A stretch of DNA of 64,000 nt from Planctomycetota bacterium (lineage in GTDB: Bacteria > Planctomycetota > UBA1135 > GCA-002686595): contig JADJQU010000008.1 of NCBI GenBank assembly GCA_016712565.1, positions 62,001 through 126,000 on the forward strand. Reading direction: 5' to 3'. Each line of letters starts with the position of its first letter. Positions within the stretch are counted from its first letter, which is position 1. A program made the translations under genes and the position numbers. Shown here in pieces: positions 61,650 to 64,000 of the stretch. Under the pieces are notes generated by a model that searched no databases, was not told the DNA's origin, and saw only the letters and a list, made by a program, of their open reading frames with translations.

Positions 61650-63199
61650 GGCTGGCCCTCCAGGCGCAGGCGCGCGCCCTCGGTCAAGCCCTGCCGTCCG
61701 CGGTCGATCACCTTGTCCGACAGGTCGAGCCCCGACAGCACCAGGACCCACTGGTCGGCGCCGGCCGTCTCGGCGCCGGCGGCCAGGGAGATCTCGCGCC
61801 GCTTCGCGCGGCCGGACACTCCATCGACGATCCACACGCTGCGGCCGTTCTCGACCACGCGCGCGGGAATCTCCACGGACGAACCGGGGCCGGAGCCCGT
61901 CTCCGGAGCGCCCGGCGCGTCCGTCGAAAGAAAGCGCGCCTGGGCCAACATCTCCGGGCGCAGCCTCCCGTCGCCCCCCTCGATGCGCACGTGGACCTGC
62001 AGCGTCACCTTCTGGATGTCGGCCTTCTGGACCACGCGCACGATTTCGCCGGCGTAGGGTTGGCCCGCGCGGCCCTCGATCAGGATCTCGGCGCGACCGC
62101 CCACGGCGAGGCGGAACACGTCCGACTGGGGGACGTCCACGCGCAGCCGCAGGCTCTGGGGATCGAAGAGCGTGCAAAGGACCGCGGAGCCGGCCGGATC
62201 CACCGCGCTGCCCGGCATGGCCAGGCGCTCCAGCACCACGCCGTCCGCGGGCGCGGTGACTTCGGTGCGCGCCAGGGCGAGTCGGGCGGTTTCCAAACCC
62301 ACCCGGGCCGCGGCCAGCCGCGCCTCGGCGGCCTTGGAAGCCGCCGCGGCCGTGTCCATGGACAGGCGGTCCTCGATGCGCGTCGTCCGATCCTGAACGG
62401 CGCGGACGTGGGCCGCCTCGGACTTGCGCACCTCCGCCGCGGCCAGGGCAACCTCGGCGCGCAGTTGCTCCAGCGCGCCTTGGGTTTCCGTCAGGCGCGC
62501 TTCGGCGATGTCCACCTGACGTGCATCCACGGCGCCCAGGGAGAGGAGCTCCCGCTGCAGCGCGAGTTCGTCGCGCGCCAGGCTGACCGCGGCCTCGCCG
62601 GATTTCGCCGCCGACTCGCGGCCCAGCGCCTCGGCCCGCCGGCCCTCCAGTTCCGCGCGCGCCAGGGCCTCGCGCTCCACCACCTGGAGAGCCAGGGAGA
62701 ACGCCTGCTCCGCAGCCGCGGCCCGCGCGCGTGCCTCGGCGAGACTCGCTTCCGCTTCGGCAAGGAGGGCCTCGGCGCCCTGGACCTCCAGGCGCGCGTC
62801 GTCGTCCACCAGCGTGGCGATCACCTGACCGCGGGTGACGGTCGAGGCTTCCAGCACGCGCACCTCGCGCACGATGCCCGCGGTCAGGGCGCTGACCTGA
62901 ATGGCAAAAGGATCGGGCTCGATCCACCCGGCCGCCTGGAGCACCACGCGCCCCTGGCCTTGGCCCGGCCCCGTCGAAGGACGCCCTTCACCCAGCGCCC
63001 GAGGACGCACGATGCTCACGGCCGTGCTCGGTTGGAACAGGCCCTGGAGGTTCGTCGCGAGCACGCCGAGAAACGTCAGCAGGATCGCCAAGGGCAGCAC
63101 GATGCGCCACAGGCTGCGGCGCGGCGGGTCGAGCCGCGTGGACGGCGCGGGCGCGCGCGTCAGGCCGGCGAGGTCGATGTCGGGGCGAACGGCGCTCAC
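61646..63199 (-). CDS. Periplasmic membrane fusion (HlyD/MacA-like) protein
   Basis: The 517-residue protein has an N-terminal membrane anchor (residues about 30-52, LWRIVLPLAILLTFLGVLAT). A lipoyl half-motif follows (ALTAGIVREVRVLEASTVTRGQVIATLVDDDARLEVQ), then a long Ala/Glu/Arg coiled coil (about 135-320) and the second lipoyl half (TEVTAPADGVVLERLAMPGSAVDP). It then has beta-barrel and membrane-proximal domains. It would link the ABC pair to the outer-membrane channel. GTG 63199 overlaps the preceding stop as GTGA. Confidence 0.92.
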   Translation of the reverse strand: MSAVRPDIDLAGLTRAPAPSTRLDPPRRSLWRIVLPLAILLTFLGVLATNLQGLFQPSTAVSIVRPRALGEGRPSTGPGQGQGRVVLQAAGWIEPDPFAIQVSALTAGIVREVRVLEASTVTRGQVIATLVDDDARLEVQGAEALLAEAEASLAEARARAAAAEQAFSLALQVVEREALARAELEGRRAEALGRESAAKSGEAAVSLARDELALQRELLSLGAVDARQVDIAEARLTETQGALEQLRAEVALAAAEVRKSEAAHVRAVQDRTTRIEDRLSMDTAAAASKAAEARLAAARVGLETARLALARTEVTAPADGVVLERLAMPGSAVDPAGSAVLCTLFDPQSLRLRVDVPQSDVFRLAVGGRAEILIEGRAGQPYAGEIVRVVQKADIQKVTLQVHVRIEGGDGRLRPEMLAQARFLSTDAPGAPETGSGPGSSVEIPARVVENGRSVWIVDGVSGRAKRREISLAAGAETAGADQWVLVLSGLDLSDKVIDRGRQGLTEGARLRLEGQP

Positions 63200-64000
63200 G
63201 GCAACTCCTCCCTCGCCGCCCTGGGAGCGGTTCCTCCGGCGTTCAACGGAGCGGCGGCCGCAGGAGAGCCTGCGTGCAGGACGCCGCGGGCCTGTTGCAG
63301 GTCCAGCTCCGCGATGCGCGCGGCCGCGCGCTCGTCCGAAAGACCGAGCTGCGCTTGGACACGGGCCTTGGCCGCCAGGATCCACGCGGCGGGATCGAGC
63401 ATGCCCCGGGACAGACGCGCCTCGGCCGCGATCCAGTTCGCCTCCGCGGCCCGGTCGGCCTCCACCGCATGTTCCACTGCCCGCAGCCGCGCCTCGGCGG
63501 CCGCGATCCGCAAGCTCGCCACCCGGGCCTCGGCCGCGAGCAGGGCGTCCTCCAGGCGCGCCCGCGCCCCTTCGCGCTCGGCCGCCCGCATGCGCACTTC
63601 CCGCTCCACGTTGCCCGGCCAGGGGAGTTCCACGTTCAAGAGCCCCCCCACCAGGATTTCGCTGGGCATGAAGAGCAGTTGGGGGCCCGCCCGCAGTCCG
63701 GGCCACGCGCCCGCGGCGGCGCTGCGCACCGCGCTCTCCGCCACGGCGAACTCGAAGGTCAACTGCCGCAGGGCCGGATCGCTGCGCCACAGTTCCACGG
63801 CGGAGTCGTCGTGGGCACTCTCCGCCAGGAGGGGCTGGGCCTCGTCCAGGACCTCGGGCCCCACGGCGTCCAGGGCCGGATGGGCGAAGGGAAGCCCGCT
63901 CTCCCGGGCCAGGGCGGCCCTAGCCTCGGCCGCCACGGCCCTTTGGGTGGAAAGCACATGTTCGATCTCGTGGGACATCGCGCGCAACATGACCTGATCG
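63196..64000 (-). CDS. TolC-family outer-membrane efflux protein (N-terminus outside window)
   Basis: The frame is open at the right edge, so the N-terminus lies beyond 64000. The visible 267 codons are Ala/Glu/Arg-rich helices with TolC-like features: ELPWPGNVEREVRMRAAEREGARARLEDALLAAEARVASLRI and MLDPAAWILAAKARVQAQLGLSDERAAARIAELDLQQA. An FMPSEILVGGLLNVELPWPG strand lies between helix pairs. As the first visible gene of the operon, it provides the outer-membrane exit duct of a tripartite ABC exporter. A typical TolC-like protein has about 450 residues, so roughly 180 are missing. Confidence 0.8.
   Translation of the reverse strand, partial: DQVMLRAMSHEIEHVLSTQRAVAAEARAALARESGLPFAHPALDAVGPEVLDEAQPLLAESAHDDSAVELWRSDPALRQLTFEFAVAESAVRSAAAGAWPGLRAGPQLLFMPSEILVGGLLNVELPWPGNVEREVRMRAAEREGARARLEDALLAAEARVASLRIAAAEARLRAVEHAVEADRAAEANWIAAEARLSRGMLDPAAWILAAKARVQAQLGLSDERAAARIAELDLQQARGVLHAGSPAAAAPLNAGGTAPRAAREELP

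Overview
The window is a very GC-rich stretch of a bacterial chromosome. It codes densely on both strands and shows no phage, integrase, transposase or CRISPR signature. The gene content points to a Gram-negative, DAP-peptidoglycan, flagellated bacterium, most likely a planctomycete (inference). The clues are P-ring and L-ring flagellar genes, dapF and murJ, a divergent ECF sigma factor / Ser-Thr kinase-TPR pair, large secreted proteins with P-domains and HAF-type repeats, a haem-bearing beta-propeller, and two otherwise unrelated secreted proteins that share an unrecognised cysteine-containing C-terminal domain.

Layout. 1-1294: start of a secreted P-domain protein. 1508-12183 (minus): flagellar rod/ring/hook-junction operon flgF-G-A-H-I-J-N-K-L, then a small possibly FliE-like gene and a GNAT. 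12687-14090: secreted dienelactone hydrolase and a DinB-fold protein, convergent. 14198-18047 (minus): hook operon fliK-flgD-flgE. Both flagellar operons have a near-perfect sigma-54 promoter placed so close to the first ATG that the mRNAs should be almost leaderless. 18486-21398: beta-propeller with two CxxCH haem sites. 21771-25101: DUF1801-like protein and a secreted hydrolase/companion pair. 25357-29473: rpiA, feoA-feoB (feoB broken by one base in a G tract), an HDOD protein. 29565-31436: a DsbD-type thiol:disulfide reductase whose catalytic cysteine codon is TGA. 31618-37206: small secreted protein, ECF sigma factor/kinase pair, frameshifted HAF-repeat protein. 37744-45582: five-gene redox operon (Nfn/SudBA-like flavoprotein pair, KorA, KorB, and a degenerate PFOR-like protein with a ferredoxin tail). 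45708-57556 (minus): nrdJ, murJ, yqeY, gyrA, an M48 protease, a small PHA-system protein, dapF, rnhC. 57634-64000: a Rieske protein and a tripartite ABC efflux operon running off the right edge.

The strongest candidate for something unusual is the DsbD gene. Its frame continues for 96 codons past an in-frame TGA that replaces the first Cys of the thioredoxin-like WCxxC motif. A hairpin with the spacing and loop expected of a bacterial SECIS follows the TGA, which suggests a selenocysteine-containing DsbD. Next come the leaderless sigma-54 flagellar promoters, the Nfn-Kor-PFOR-like operon, and a family of long palindromic elements bounded by CTAG with a conserved core (12390-12612 and 21626-21778).

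Caution: three genes (flgF, feoB, the HAF protein) carry apparent one-base indels. The assembly may therefore contain small errors, and each broken gene should be read with that in mind. Stop codons of type TGA are used normally elsewhere, so the genetic code is standard. Gene junctions very often use a GTG start embedded in a GTGA four-base overlap.
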